Origin: Diabrotica undecimpunctata | Taxonomy: Eukaryota; Arthropoda; Insecta; Coleoptera; Chrysomelidae | NCBI RefSeq assembly: GCF_040954645.1 | Contig: NC_092805.1 | Coordinates: forward strand, 16,270,741 to 16,334,740 | DNA length: 64,000 nt | Direction of reading: 5' to 3' | Part shown: positions 1 to 11,170 of the stretch, one piece after another | How the letters are laid out: each line of letters starts with the position of its first letter | Position numbering within the stretch: the first letter of the stretch is position 1 | Program-made: the position numbers and the translations under genes | The notes under the pieces: model-generated | What the model saw: only the letters and a program-made list of their open reading frames with translations | Database searches by the model: none | What the model was told of the DNA's origin: nothing

Positions 1-189
1 CAAAAATTATAGTGCTCATGATGATTGCCCACCTTCGTAAAGGGGATGAATTGTTACAAAAAATAAGTGTTATTTATGTTGATAATAAAAAAAAATTAAG
101 AAAGAATTATCCCTATACAGTTTAAAAACTACATAATTTGATTTGAGATTACGAGTAACCACAATATATAAACCAGTAACCATAACATA

Positions 190-2187
190 ATACATAAAAT
201 GGGATATCATAGGCCTATCAGAAACTCGACGAAAAGAAGAAAACCGAATACAGCTAAAATCCGGTAATCTACTGTATTATAAAGGAAATGAAAAGGATAG
301 TAAATTTGGAGTAGGATTTATAATAAATAAAGCTATAAGTAAGCATGTCCAAATTATCAAAGGAATATCAGATCGTGTAGCCTATGTCATACTTAAAATA
401 AGAAGAACATCAATTAAAATTATCCAGGTATACGCCCCCACGACAGCTTATGATGACGAAGATATCGAACTATTTTATGAAGATATATCAAAGGCTATGG
501 AAGAACATAAAAATCGTCTTGCACTAGTAATTGGAGATTTTAATGCCAAACTAGGTAGAAAACTAAACAAAGAAGAAACTAAAATAGGAGATTTCGGGTA
601 CAGCCAGAGAAATGATAACGATGCTACTTTGATGAACTACCTAGAAGAAAAGCATCTATACGCAATGAACTCCTTTTACAAAAAGAAGCCCCAACAAAAA
701 TGGACATGGATCAGCCCTAATGGATCCACAAAAAATGAGATCGACTACATACTGTCCACGGAACGATATATCATTAAAGATGTAACAGTTCTTAACAGAT
801 TCACAACAGGTAGCAATCACAGGATGGTCAGAGCAAAAATTAGTGTTGACGGTAACTATAAAATGAAAAGAAAAATAATTAGAAACTGGGATCTAGAAAC
901 AAACTAGGGCAATATAAAGAGATATACAAAGACCTATTAAAAGTACAACTTACCCAAAAATTAGACAGTGATGATAAAGATATAGACGAAATAGACAACA
1001 TACTTACAGCAACGATGATTACATCTGGAAAAGAAATAGCAAAAAAGGATCTAAAAAAGAACTATATATCAACAGAAACAAAGAAGCTTATGGATAAAAG
1101 AAGGAAGCTGAACGAAGAAGGCAAAAGGAAATCTATAGAATATGTAGAAATCGATAAAACAATAAGCAGAATGATAAAAGAAAATAAGAGAAAAGAACAA
1201 GAAATAAAAATAGAAGAAGTAATACAGAACAACAAAAATATGAAATGCTTAAGACCGAAATTAGTAAGTGTGAAATAATATATTTCATATAACATATTTT
1301 GTATAACAATACAAATAAATAGAGGCGTGAGACAGGGTGACACAATATCACCGAAACTTTTCAATTAGGCTCTGGAAGATATTTTTAAAAGATTAGAATG
1401 GGAAGAAAATGGTATAAAAAATTGTGGACAACGCTTGAACCATCTAAGGTACGCTGATGACATCGCATTGATAACCGATAAAAAAGAAGAATGATTCAAA
1501 ATGATGAAAAAACTGGACGTAGAAGCTGGAAAGATAGGCCTTAATATGAATTACAGCAAGACCAAAATCATAACAAATACAGATGAAGACATCACAATGA
1601 CGATCGGACAAGATGAAATAGAACAAGATCAGGATTATATATATCTGGGTCAAATTATAAAACTTAACAAAGAAAACCAAACAGCGAAAAAAACGAGTTA
1701 ACTGGCATGGGCGGCATTCGGCAAACTAAGCTACATTCTTAAAAACAAAAGATATCCACAGCATCTTAAGACCAAAGTATACAATCAATGCGTACTCCCT
1801 GTTCTCACTTATGATACCCAAACGTGAACATTTACAAAAGCAAACATATACAAAATCATAAAAACCCAAAGAGCAATGGAAAGACAAATGTTGCACATAA
1901 GATTAATGGATAAAAAAAGAGAAACGAGTGGATAAGAGAGAAAACAAAAGTGAGGAATGTTAGACAAGAAGTTGCAAAATTGAAATGGAGATTTGCCGGA
2001 CACAATATAAGACAAAAAGAAGACCGATGGAACAAAATTCTTATAAGTTGGAGACCGTGGGAATATAAACGAAGCAGAGAAAGGCCCCAAATGAGAGGGG
2101 CAGATGATATCAAGAAGCACGTGGGATCTAGGAGGTCTATGTCCAAAGATGGACCGAAGAAGGCTAATTACAGAACCATAATATAAT
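190..2187 (+). mobile_element. RTE-like non-LTR retrotransposon, degenerate
   Basis: A broken LINE in the RTE style. Frame 2 is open from about 200 to the stop at 905-907 and encodes most of an APE-type endonuclease: LSETR near 215, GDFNAKLG near 533, NEIDYIL near 736 and a final SNHRMV where the family normally has SDH, so a catalytic aspartate reads as asparagine. A frameshift near 905 leads into a lysine-rich linker (1015-1278). An internal deletion near 1280-1318 removes the start of the reverse transcriptase. The rest is visible as RGVRQGD, a stop inside the next block, RYADDIAL near 1450, then YIYLGQ (about 1640) and the C-terminal region to about 2187. Related copies lie at 10567-11170 and 12122-13420. 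It sits in, or just downstream of, the esterase gene B intron that starts at 2220. Confidence 0.85.
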
Positions 2188-2220
2188 AGACACTGAAATA
2201 AATAAGAAAAAAATACCAAC

Positions 2221-2406
2221 CTTTTGTTAATGGACTTATTTGGAGAGCACCAATAGACATTGATCCGGCACTATATCCCATAAGGGTAATTTGATCTTTA
2301 TCGCCTCCAAAAAGATTGATGTTTTTATGTACCCATTGTAGAGCTAGAAGCATATCTTTTATAGCTAAGTTGCCTGGAATTACACCATCTGATGTCGCTA
2401 GAAATC
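2221..2406 (-). CDS. carboxylesterase gene B, exon with nucleophile elbow (partial gene)
   Basis: Fourth visible exon of a type-B carboxylesterase (alpha/beta-hydrolase; hydrolyses carboxylic esters). It starts after a TTTTAAAAG acceptor with two bases that complete the Gly codon begun by the previous exon, and ends one base into a codon at a GTTGGT donor. It encodes about 62 residues, from FLATSDGVIPGN through ALQWVHKNI and FGGD to GYSAGS, the GxSxG nucleophile elbow with the catalytic serine, ending ISPLTK(G). The next exon, with the acidic member of the triad, must lie left of base 1, because 1-2220 holds only a LINE. No stop or frameshift is seen in any of the four exons, so the gene is probably functional. 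Other insect esterases often read GESAG here; the Tyr is a variant. Confidence 0.93.
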
Positions 2407-2476
2407 CTTTTAAAACACAAAATAGTTACGTATTAGTAAAAAAAGTATTAGAACTAAAGTCATTAGATTTACCTAC

Positions 2477-2633
2477 CAAACGGTCCTAGTCTGTAGTTGA
2501 CTGTAACTAGAATAATATCATAGTCCATTAAGAATCTTGGACTATAATATTCAAAAGCTCCATTTTCAAATTTAAAGGTACCTCCATGTATATAGATCAG
2601 AACTGGTAGAGTAGGGTTTGTGAAATTTAAGTT
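2477..2633 (-). CDS. carboxylesterase gene B, exon with oxyanion hole
   Basis: Third visible exon of esterase gene B, 157 bases, phase 0 at the acceptor (TATTTTTAG) and one base over at the GTAGGT donor, matching the next exon at 2406. It encodes PVLIYIHGG (the HGG oxyanion-hole motif, residues about 12-20 of the exon), FENG, a FLMDYDIILVTVNYRLGPFG core strand and turn. The join to the previous exon reads YSPVS then NLNFTNP, the usual linker before the PVLV(Y/W)IHGG strand in insect esterases. The upstream intron (2634-7786) contains a piggyBac relic starting 49 bases from this acceptor, a tRNA gene in a MITE and a broken DDE transposase gene. Confidence 0.94.
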
Positions 2634-2682
2634 CTAAAAATATAAGTATAGGTAGGTTTAGTATTACTTTGTATGGGATTAA

Positions 2683-3990
2683 CCCATTCATTACTGATTT
2701 CATTGTATATTTCATCTAAATAATACTGTTTAAAACGACTTTAGAGACCTAACAAAGTGATTGCTTTTTTTTACTTTGTTGCGTGTCCTTGTATCCTTAC
2801 AAAGGACATGGGACATATATGTCCCATTAGTGTTGAATGGTGGGATAAATAAATCCCATCAATAAAGAAACAAACCATCAATATTCAAAATAAAAAAAAG
2901 TACATTACACAAAAAACATTACTTTTTATGAATGATGTGGTAAAAAACAATTTTTGCATAGAGGCACATTGCAAGCTGTACAAATAGTCGTAGTTCACCT
3001 TTTCTTAGTACGTATTTGTTGTGGCAAATCGTCTCCAACGTTGATCATCTGTTTCTGTCGTTTCGATATTCTTCCACAACGGCCACTTATCGTCTTTTTA
3101 CATTTGATTTCGATCTTTCTAATTTAATTAGCTGTTCTGTTAGTGGCGCACGAAAATTCAAAAGTTAAAATTTTGTTTTACCTTGTTGTTCTCTTCTTTT
3201 ATTCAAATCCTTGTAAATAATCCAAGAATTTATAATAGCGTACATAACTAATCTATAAAAACTTTTCTCCACCATTTCGCAGATTTTCGGTCCATATCAT
3301 ATGTGCTAACCTTTTGATTGACGAGATTTACTCCTCCTATAAAATTATTGTAAAAAATAATTGCTTCTGGACAAGTGAACTCAGCTTTTTCTTCAGTTTT
3401 CAGCTTTCTGTTCATAATTCCAACAGTTGTACTGTGACAATTGGACATCAGCATCACTTCTTTCGTATCTTTCCATTTAGTCGCTAAAATTCCTTCGGAT
3501 GAAACTAAAAACTTTATATCACCTCTTAACATTGTGTTATTTTCAAATTTGACTACGTTTACCCGATTGACCATATAGGTTCCTAAACATGGAAAATTTA
3601 GGGTGTTTAGTAGGTTGAACAAAGTGAAAACTCTATATAAGCATAGACACACATCTGGTGACCGTATGGTGTTGGCTACAGTTTCAACAACTGGTTCTCC
3701 TAGAGTTCCAGGAGTTGACTTCATAGGAAGATACTGCTTCAGGGCAGATCTTCCTTTAAACTTAGTTATTGATTCGTCGATGGACTGATGGGAATTCTCA
3801 GTCCTCGCCTTTACAAAAGTTTGTTTCAAATAAGAATCCACTTAATCGATTTAGTATGTTTTTGATGTATTATCATTTCTTTCAGGCTTTTTTATGGGGG
3901 AATTCGAAAGTGATTTGTTTTGTGACCACCACTAGTGTGAGATAGATGGTACTTTATTGTAACAGGTAACCATAGTACAATCAATAACTG
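2683..3990 (-). pseudogene. piggyBac-like transposase relic (copy A)
   Basis: Minus-strand DDE_Tnp_1_7 (piggyBac) remnant. Residues from 3841 down include QSIDESITKFKGRSALKQYLP (first catalytic Asp block), MLRGDI, ATKWKDTKEV, a CPEAI..YNNFIGGV block where the third Asp position reads NLVNQ, and DRKSAKWWRKVF. A stop at 3248-3250 plus a frameshift separate this from AIINSWIIYKDLNKRRE and a cysteine-rich tail (CTACNVPLCKNCF, about 2950-3000). The segment with the second Asp is scrambled. The probable left end is CCCATTC at 2683, directly after TTAA (2679-2682); no matching right end is seen, so it is truncated at about 3990. It lies in the esterase gene B intron. Confidence 0.85.
2808..2827. repeat. 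20-bp perfect palindrome in piggyBac copy A
   Basis: ATGGGACATATATGTCCCAT is its own reverse complement. It lies between the transposase tail and the TTAA-proximal end. The other two delimitable piggyBac elements have GGGACC/GGTCCC palindromes in the same relative position (about 33273-33295 and 36809-36830; 58668-58690 and 60915-60940), so it may be a transposase-binding or folding site. Confidence 0.7.
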
Positions 3991-4054
3991 TTATCATTTC
4001 ATACATATCTGCTTTTTTCGTGTTTAATTTTATATTTCTGTTTTTTGGAAGCAG

Positions 4055-4150
4055 TGGCGCACCCAGAATTTGTTTGAGGGGGGTTTTGAAATTTTTTTAT
4101 GCTACCTCCGTTTTGAGTCGCTAAAATTTGGGATTTAAAGTACTAAAGCT
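4055..4150 (+). mobile_element. possible hAT-type transposon end
   Basis: CAGTGGCGCACCCAGAATTT followed by a G-run resembles the CAGTGGCG terminal repeats of hAT-type elements in insects. I see no matching right end before 5180, so at most a truncated copy. Confidence 0.35.
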
Positions 4151-5183
4151 AGCAGTGCCAAAGATTCAGGTATCTATTATCCTGCCTACAAACCACCCTC
4201 TTTTACTTGTGCGCAGTTGACTGTCGCACGCACCGTACTCCGAAAGTGGGGTGGCCGCTGTAAAGCTGACGAGATTTTTGGAACACTCCCTTCTCTTATC
4301 TAGATCTTATCTATTGTTCTAAAGCTATTTTTTGTGACATTTTAAAGTAATTACTATTTTAATGGGAATAAGCCACAACTGAAAGTTAAAATAAGTTAAT
4401 TGACGTTTGACATTAATCCAACTTGTAAATACAATACGTTTTGGAGACGGCAATCGCCGTATTCCCGTTCTCCTCCGTTAATCCACCAGGTCCAAGGCAC
4501 GCTATGCCTCCAAACCTCTCGATTCCATCGCTCTTCTACCAATATGATAACCAACGTAAACTAATAGACATAATATATACATACGAATAGAAGAAGAAAA
4601 ATAAGGTTGTAGGAAGTAGTAAGAACAAAAAATGCAGAAAAAAATATAGAACGTTCAGGGCAGTCTGACGAGATTAACGAGTTAATAAAGGAATTTTTTT
4701 TACAAGAGGCTAACAACTAAGCTAGTCAAACATAGAAAAGAATATCAAGTAATAAATGATACCATGGAAATAAATAAAAATAAAGTCATAAATGAGTAGG
4801 GTCATTCCAAAGTGAATCTTATCCCTTCGAGAAAAATGTTGAAGAATTATAAAAAAACCATTTTTTTATTATCAGATGGTTCTTTTTGTATGAAACTTTT
4901 TACTGTTCATTAATACATAACATTAGTATACGTTGAGGTTTTTCAAATCGTTTTTGCGTCATAAACTCAAAAAAACTGAATATAATTTGGATAAGACGCA
5001 CTTTGGAACAACGCAGTGGATAAGACGCTTTTTGGAATAACAATAATGTAAACAAAGGAAGTAGTGTGAACGAATATTTTTATTCCAAACCATAATCTTA
5101 TATCTAAAACAGATTTTGGCTAAAATAACAATAATGTTATGGTCACATAAGCTAAAAAACAAAAACACTAAACACATTTTTGA
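4151..5183. other. intronic DNA of esterase gene B, nothing recognised
   Basis: No coding sequence recognised. The stretch 4170-4560 is richer in GC than its surroundings and may be part of the hAT-like remnant or a LINE untranslated region. Around 4990-5040 the phrase GATAAGACGC recurs within about 40 bases. Confidence 0.5.
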
Positions 5184-5551
5184 AGTTATACTTCTATACG
5201 CTCTCTTCACGTTGGAAATTTGTATGGGAGTGAATCTGTGAAATCATTACATATGTAAGATAATGAGTAAGAGAGAGACAGAAGATATATTTTCGCTCTC
5301 TTCCTCTCTCGAGAATAAAAATGTTCCTTTTGTATATATAATTTATTACTATATATATTATATAAAGATATATATACATATAATAATATACATATAATAA
5401 AATATTTATTAATATTATTATTTATGTGATATGTTTTGTATTATTTATTAAATGTTCATAAATATATTAGTCTTTTGTATTTCAAAATAATAATCTTAAT
5501 AAATCACTGTATGATCCAGAACTGTCAATTTTGAAATACGTTTGTGTCATG

Positions 5552-5623
5552 TCCTCGGTAGTATAGTAGTCAGTATCCCCGCCTGTCATGCGGGAGACCG
5601 GGGTTCGATTCCCAGTCGGGGAG
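5552..5623 (+). tRNA. tRNA-Asp (anticodon GTC)
   Basis: A 72-base cloverleaf: acceptor strand TCCTCGG pairs with TCGGGGA and G is the discriminator base; D arm with TAGTATAGTAGTCAGTA; anticodon stem CCCGC/GCGGG around GTC (5585-5587); T arm CGGGG TTCGATT CCCAG with one mismatched pair. The internal B box GGTTCGATTCC is perfect. A run of six T follows two bases after the 3' end. The sequence is close to typical animal tRNA-Asp. The T-stem mismatch and the position inside a MITE leave open a tRNA-derived pseudogene. Confidence 0.93.
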
Positions 5624-5625
5624 GA

Positions 5626-5631
5626 CTTTTT
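5626..5631 (+). terminator. RNA polymerase III T-run terminator
   Basis: TTTTTT directly downstream of the tRNA-Asp, the usual pol III stop signal. Confidence 0.8.
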
Positions 5632-5952
5632 TATTAATATTATTACATTATTGTCATTTTTAAATACTTATGAATATTGCAGTTTAATTTGTATTGTATT
5701 ATTATATTAATAACAAAATAAACAATGAATTTTACTGCAGAGTATGTGCAGTAAAATATTGATTCAATCCTTCATTGTTAGTAAGTTGTTATTAATTATG
5801 TTTCTCTTTCTGCTATGTCTTACCTATAGAATTACATATGTAATGATTGTGCAGATTGACTCCCAAATAAATTTGTAACGGCGAATGCGTGTATAGAAGT
5901 GTAACTTCCACCGGCAGTCCCACTGGACTGCCACACCCGTTTTTTTTAGTTA

Positions 5953-7462
5953 TTAAACTCTTAAATTCGCAGGTTCTGTAAAATAACTTTCGCAGTAATC
6001 TCTCTCTATTTCTTTCTCGGTGTTAGGCTCAGTGATGTTATTTGGAGCAACATTAACTTCTTCTATATAGTTTTTAAAAAACGAACACTCAGGATTGTTT
6101 TTCCATTCCTAACCAAAGTGACTTTTAAATAAAATATCAATATCTTTAATTTTGGCATTTTTAACTTGAACTCCCTTTGGCAAATCATACAGTACCATTT
6201 TTAAAATATTTTTTCCACGTTTCCAGAGAGACAATGATTGACAAAGGTTACTACTGTAATATTCTTCTCCTTTTACTGTAACATCTCCTTTATTCTTGTT
6301 TTCTATAATGATTCGCTTACAGTGGGATATTTTAAAATGCCAAGATTGCACACCTTTGAGAAATTCCTTTGCAGATCTTCTCCAGTCTCTTACATGGCAA
6401 TTTTCCGATTTATGGACCGCTGCGCTTTCTTTGAAAATTTGTATGTAGGTGTCTGGGTTGGTTATAACAGGCATTTTTTTTAATTTCCTTTCGATTCTGC
6501 CAAATACTCAATCGCAAGTAAGAAAGGAGTGTCCCCTTACGGGAAAAACCATTTTAAGTGTTTTGAAAGAGGGAGGAGACACTTTTCCTACAAAGTACAT
6601 TAACCTTCCAGTCATAACATAATTCCTATTTTGTCCTCCACAACCATCGTCGCACAGTAGTAATTTTGAAATGTTATATACCATATATATAATGTTATAT
6701 AACATTTCAAAATAATATATTTGAAATGTTATATATACCAGTGGAAGAAAGAATATGAAATACTGCAGACGCAATTTCGTTAGAACTCTTCTGATATTCA
6801 TGTTCCATTCAGGTAAAAGTAACGACGTTTACGTTTGTTAGGGAATTATAAGAAGTTCCAATAACAACAGAAAAATTGTACGTGTAAAGCTGTCTGCTGT
6901 AATACGCTATTTGATCGGGAATTTTCGAGTTAAGTTTTTCTGACAGTCGTATGAAAATGTCAACATTTCATCACGTTCTTCACGCAAAAAATGAATAAAT
7001 TTGAATACATTTTAAATTTTCTATAAACTGTTTCACGAATCTTCTTTTGTCAGTATGTTTTCCTCTCCTACCACCAACCCTTCTTTCGATAGGCATTTGA
7101 CTGCTTGCATCTTGAATTTGTTTGTTTGTTGAAGAATAAAAAGAGGCATGAAATGATTGTAGATCAGTCATTTTAAGTGATTTACATCGAAAAGTTTTCT
7201 CGGAATGGCCACATGTTGGATAAATACGAGGCTGCTTTGCCGCATATCTGAAACATAAGATTGATATAAGCAATACAGAAAAAATAGTACTTAAATAAAC
7301 AGTTTTATCGACTTACTAGTTATTTATAGCACAGATTTGACAGTAAATTAATAAAACATCTTTACCTGTTATTTTTTTTAAGCGTTTTTGCCCACAGTTT
7401 TGGATTAGAAACCTTCTTTTTGCCACAACGTTTTAGTACTTCTTTAGGTGCTTCTTCCATAA
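5953..7462 (-). pseudogene. broken DDE transposase-like gene of the DGCGGQN / RGHSF family
   Basis: Minus-strand remains of a TE-derived gene family that is common in insects and usually annotated as uncharacterised. In order: MEEAPKEVLKRCGKKK (7462 down), KPRIYP..CGHSEKTFRCKSL (about 7240-7180), then after a gap CDDGCGGQNRNY (about 6660), PVRGHSFLTCD, an in-frame TGA at 6508, FGRIERKLKK, CHVRDWRRSAKEFL, WHFKISHCKRI, a second in-frame stop at 6109 and a C-terminus ending at 5953. The CDDGCGGQN block is where this family carries one of its putative catalytic acids. Much of the N-terminal half is missing or interrupted by AT-rich sequence near 6660-6740. I do not know its superfamily name. A second relic of the same family is at 61250-61870. 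Confidence 0.7.
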
Positions 7463-7786
7463 CAGTTTAAAATATTAAACACGTAGTTTGTCGGTAAGAA
7501 CAATAATTAGGTTTTACTTTACTAATTCAGTATAAAGAATTACACTCTTTCAATAATAAACAGTAAAATAACCTAACCTAATCACGCAAGTTAAAACGTC
7601 AAAACGATCACGTGGCTAAAAATCGGAGGCAGCGATTGGCTGACCCTACTTATTAGTTTCTCATTCTATTAAATGTTGTCTCACCATATCCGTAATTTGT
7701 GACAATTTTTTAACTGATTTGTTGGCGTTCTATTGGGGTATGTGAACAAATATTTAGAAAATAAAAATACTAATTAAATGTCTTAC

Positions 7787-7927
7787 CGATACAGGAGAGT
7801 AAACGTTTAAATATAAACAATCCTCTGACATCATTAGAGAACTTGGTATGGACAGTAATTGCATACATACTTTTTCATTTCTCGTAGCACTTCTAATACC
7901 GTCCCATGGTTGAGGTTTTTTAGGTTC
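7787..7927 (-). CDS. carboxylesterase gene B, exon with EDCLYLNV motif
   Basis: Second visible exon of esterase gene B, exactly 47 codons and phase 0 at both ends, with a TTTTTATTAG acceptor and a GTAAGA donor. It encodes EPKKPQPWDGI, a CMQ cysteine segment and the signature SEDCLYLNVYSPV, the second carboxylesterase-B signature of the family. The preceding exon ends NRFQ, giving the canonical RFQ-EP-x-PQPWDG junction. It is an isolated 141-base island of conserved coding sequence between repeats, too short to show as a long reading frame, but the splice phases and family motifs make it secure. Confidence 0.94.
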
Positions 7928-8932
7928 CTAATAAAAAAACAATTTGTAAGCTTTTTAAAATAAGTTAGTTAAATAAAAATTTGCAGGTGTATGTATACAT
8001 AGCGGATTTTTATGATAATCTTCGACAGCTTTGGATTTATAAAATATTTCAAAATTCGTCGATATACATTTATTTTCTATTTAAAAAAAGCATTTAAATA
8101 AACACTAAAGTATTTAGTATTTGCTTAATATAAATATTTACAATTTTTTTTATTATTCTTAATATTTTTAACATAATATGACCTTATTTAATTGCTAGTT
8201 TAATAGTTTTAAATTTTCCACTTTAAAATTGGGCATATTCATATGTTTTGTCAAATCTGAAAAGCACTTGTCTACGAACCACTCACACGTCTGTGGGAAA
8301 GTAATCAATTACTGCAAATCATTTCAGTTCAGTGTTTTTAAAGGATTAACTTTTCAAGCGATCAAAATTTATTGCATTTTTCAAAAAGGGGATGGCAACT
8401 CCATTTTGTGAATTTCACAAAATGAGCCTATTTAAGGGAAATGCACCACCAAAACCCAGAAAAACTAAGCAAGACTTTGTGGCCCGAGCACCTACATTTG
8501 AGAACACATCGAAATATTTCTTACTGCCGGCATTGCACGGGATGTCGCTCATCGCTGTCCTCCTACCTAACACCTGCAATAGTTCAAACGTGTTTTTTTT
8601 TGTAAGTGTGTCTCTTTTATGCCAATCATAATTTTTGAGTTATGCCAACTCTTCTTTTTCTGTACAATCATATACACTTTATTTTTTACGTCTTTAATTG
8701 ATTAATCAGCTATTTCTAATATTTCCTACATAAACAACCTTGTCTATGTTTGCGTTATAGCAATACTATTTGATATTTCGTATCACAATTATATATGCCA
8801 TTTAACTTCAACTTAAAATACGACATATTTTGGTGCCTTGAAAACTAATTGAAAACATTAATCATGATGTAAGTCATACACCTCCCTCTCAGCCTAAGGA
8901 AAAAATTTACTTATCCCAGATACCTACAGTAT
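7928..8932. other. esterase intron, nothing securely recognised
   Basis: AT-rich. A plus-strand frame at 8392-8631 looks mildly protein-like (KPRKTKQDFVARAPTF) but matches nothing I know and has no partner features. Confidence 0.5.
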
Positions 8933-10007
8933 ATGTGGGCTGTACCCTTTACCATGGATGAACTTGTCGAGGCATTGGGTTCACTCAAGACGCGTAGGTC
9001 CCCCGGACTGGATCAGATACCACCTGAGGCGGTGACAGGTCTAGGACGGGCGGCGCCTGCATTGCTTCTGGAACACATGAATGCACTGCTGGAAGCACAA
9101 ACCTTTTCTGAGCCTTGGAGGACATCGAGGTTAATACTGCTCCCCAAGGCTAGGGAAAAATATCGCCCCACCTGTCTTCTTCCATGCATTAGTAAGCTGT
9201 ATGAAAGGATGCTGCGAGTACGCATAGATGACATGATTGAGAGGTCAGGTGGTTTATCTCGGAGATAATTTGGTTTTTGTAAAGGGAAAAGCACGATTGA
9301 TGCAATCATGAGTGTACTCGAAGCATTGCGCAACAGAGAGGATGAACATCGTTGGGCGGCCCTGCTGTTGTTTGATGTTAAGAATGCATTCAATACGCTG
9401 CAGTGGAACGACGTAATGAAGGCAATGGATGAGAGATAATGTCCTGGTTACCTGATGAATGTGGTGGCGGAGTATCTGTCCGAGAGGGATTATGGTGGAA
9501 AAGGGCACAATCGTAGACGTGACGGTCGGTGTGCCCCAGGGATCTGTCTTGGGCCCGACGCTATGGAACCTGGCATATGACGGGGTTATGCACTGTGAAT
9601 ACGGAAAGGGTACAACCCCCTTCGCATTCGCGGATGACCTCGCTGTACTGGTAGTGGCCCGGGATGAGCCAGATCTCAAATACCGGGTTCGGAACGCAGG
9701 CTGCGTCGTAAAGAAATGGATGACGCAGCACGGACTGAAACTTGTGGCAGAGAAAGCCGAAGCCATCATTCTGAAGGGGACAAGGAACAGGCAAAGTGTT
9801 GAATTGCAATGTGCGGGAGCATGTCTAACACCCAAGAAACAAGTAAAGTACCTATTAGTGACATTGCACCAGAATGGAAAATGGGAGGAGCACCTGCGGG
9901 AGGTGGTTCGGAAGGCTGCGAATAGTGCGGCTGCGTTGAGGAGGGTGCGTTCTGGACTGAGATGTCTTTTGAAGATTCCAGACCCCCCTCTATAAAGACG
10001 AAAAAAA
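8933..10007 (+). mobile_element. 5'-truncated R1-type LINE with 15-bp target duplication
   Basis: GC-rich LINE piece flanked by AGATACCTACAGTAT at 8918-8932 and 10008-10022, with an A-run at its 3' end: a textbook truncated insertion. It encodes an R1-clade-like reverse transcriptase: FTMDELVEAL, RRSPGLDQIP, FGFCKGKSTIDAI after a stop at 9266-9268, FDVKNAFNTLQW, GVPQGSVLGP (about 9530), PFAFADDLAV (about 9620), KWMTQHGLKL and KQVKYLLVTL. Stops or frameshifts near 9266, 9437 and 9480 break it. Base composition is much richer in GC than the flanks. Confidence 0.88.
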
Positions 10008-10129
10008 AGATACCTACAGTATTAAAAGAATTTATCTCTGATGGGGCTTTTCTTTATTATCCAGCCTTAGGTGACTTTCGTCGGCTGAGTTCCTTTACAT
10101 ATGCTAGCAGGTTTCATAGTCGTAGGGAA

Positions 10130-10460
10130 AGAATATTGAAGAGCAAGAGGTAAGTGAGATAAGGCTGGCCAAGAGATTAGTTTCAATCGGCCATTGGCAG
10201 GAAGAGTGGGAACACGTAATGTGGCGGAGTGGACAAAGTCACTAATTTCGAACCTTCGAAGCTGGATGGACTGTGGGCATAGGCAGCTGGATTATTACCT
10301 GGCGCAATTGCTCGTAGGCCATGACTGCTTTCGTAGCTAGTTTTTTAGGTTTAGGAGGGCACAGTCCGATCAGTGCATTTGTAAGATGAAAGAGAGTATA
10401 ATTGCCGAATGTTTGATTCCGCGAGAGAAATGGTGGAGAAAATGATGAGGGATGGATGGT
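10130..10460 (+). mobile_element. R1-type LINE C-terminal fragment
   Basis: Encodes the conserved R1 C-terminal region: WQEEWEH, then after a frameshift AEWTKSLISNL, WMDCGHRQLDYYLAQLL and GHDCF, followed by a stop. The same segment is intact in the R1 copy at 44293-45226 (WTKMLIP, DCGHRRLDYFL, GHGCFRAYL). It lies outside the target duplication of 8933-10007, so it is a separate remnant or the older element into which that one inserted. Confidence 0.75.
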
Positions 10461-10566
10461 GGTGGACACGGATCTACAAATTTATCAGAGAGCTGTCTCC
10501 GCAAAAGAACGAGACGAAAGGGAACTCGCAACAGAATTCTGAAACGAGCGAGTAGCATCTCGGTAG

Positions 10567-11170
10567 GAATCCAGGAATATATCTACCTAGGTAAAATCCT
10601 GAAACTTGACAAAGAGAATCAAAATGCGGAAATTACTAGAAGAGCAAGACTAGTATGGGCAGGATTTGGAAAACATAGTTGGATACTTAAGAACCGCAAA
10701 ATACCCAAATACTTAAGGTGCAAAGTGTTCAACCAATGCATCCTTCCTATCATGACATATGGATGTCAAACCTGGACCCTAACCAAGGCAAACATGAATA
10801 AACTAGCCACAATAGAAAGAACAATGGAAAGAGCAATGTTAGGTATATGACTGTCAGATAAAAAGAGGAACGACTGGGTAAGATCCAAAATAAAAGTCGA
10901 GGACATAGCAACAAAAATTGCCAAACTTAAATGGAGCTTCGCGGGCCACACTGCTAGACAAAAAGACCAACGTTGGAATACTACAATACAACATTGGAGA
11001 CATTACGAAAATAAACGACCAAGATTAAGACCACGGATGAGATGGGTTGATGACATTAAAAGAATATCCGGAACAAATTGGAAATATGTTGCTCAGGATA
11101 GAGACCGATGGAAGGAGTTGGGAGAGGCCTATGTCCAAACATGGACAACAGAAGGCTAAGAAGAAGAAGA
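10567..11170 (+). mobile_element. RTE-like LINE 3' end
   Basis: 5'-truncated LINE encoding the C-terminal part of the polyprotein: YIYLGKILKL, RARLVWAGFGK, YGCQTWTLTKAN, ERAMLGI, a TGA at about 10848, then KLKWSFAGH, RPRMRWVDDIKR and AYVQTWT, ending in an AAG-rich tail (11158-11170). It is closely similar in layout to 1501-2187 and to 12880-13400. Confidence 0.82.

Larger units (their letters stand above)
5190..5901. mobile_element. mariner-like MITE with ~72-bp inverted repeats
   Basis: The ends are imperfect inverted repeats of about 72 bases (5190-5258 and 5829-5901, roughly 80 percent alike by eye). Outer ends read TACTTCTATACGC and, reversed, CACTTCTATACAC. Inner ends share ATCATTACATATGTAA. 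TA dinucleotides at 5188-5189 and 5902-5903 fit a Tc1/mariner target duplication. The interior is very AT-rich and has no reading frame, but contains a tRNA-Asp gene. The element lies within the esterase gene B intron. Confidence 0.7.

Noticed and set aside
1062..1364. Hydrophobic minus-strand frames resembling transmembrane proteins
   Set aside because: Antisense of a lysine-rich LINE linker; poly-Lys codons read as Phe/Leu/Ile on the other strand.
4792..7655. Inverted GTAGGGTCA motifs as ends of a 2.9-kb element around the DDE relic
   Set aside because: Only about 10 bases match and no target duplication was found.
8392..8631. 79-codon plus-strand frame as a gene
   Set aside because: No family motif, no splice or promoter context; adjacent to LINE debris. 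Left as unexplained intronic sequence.
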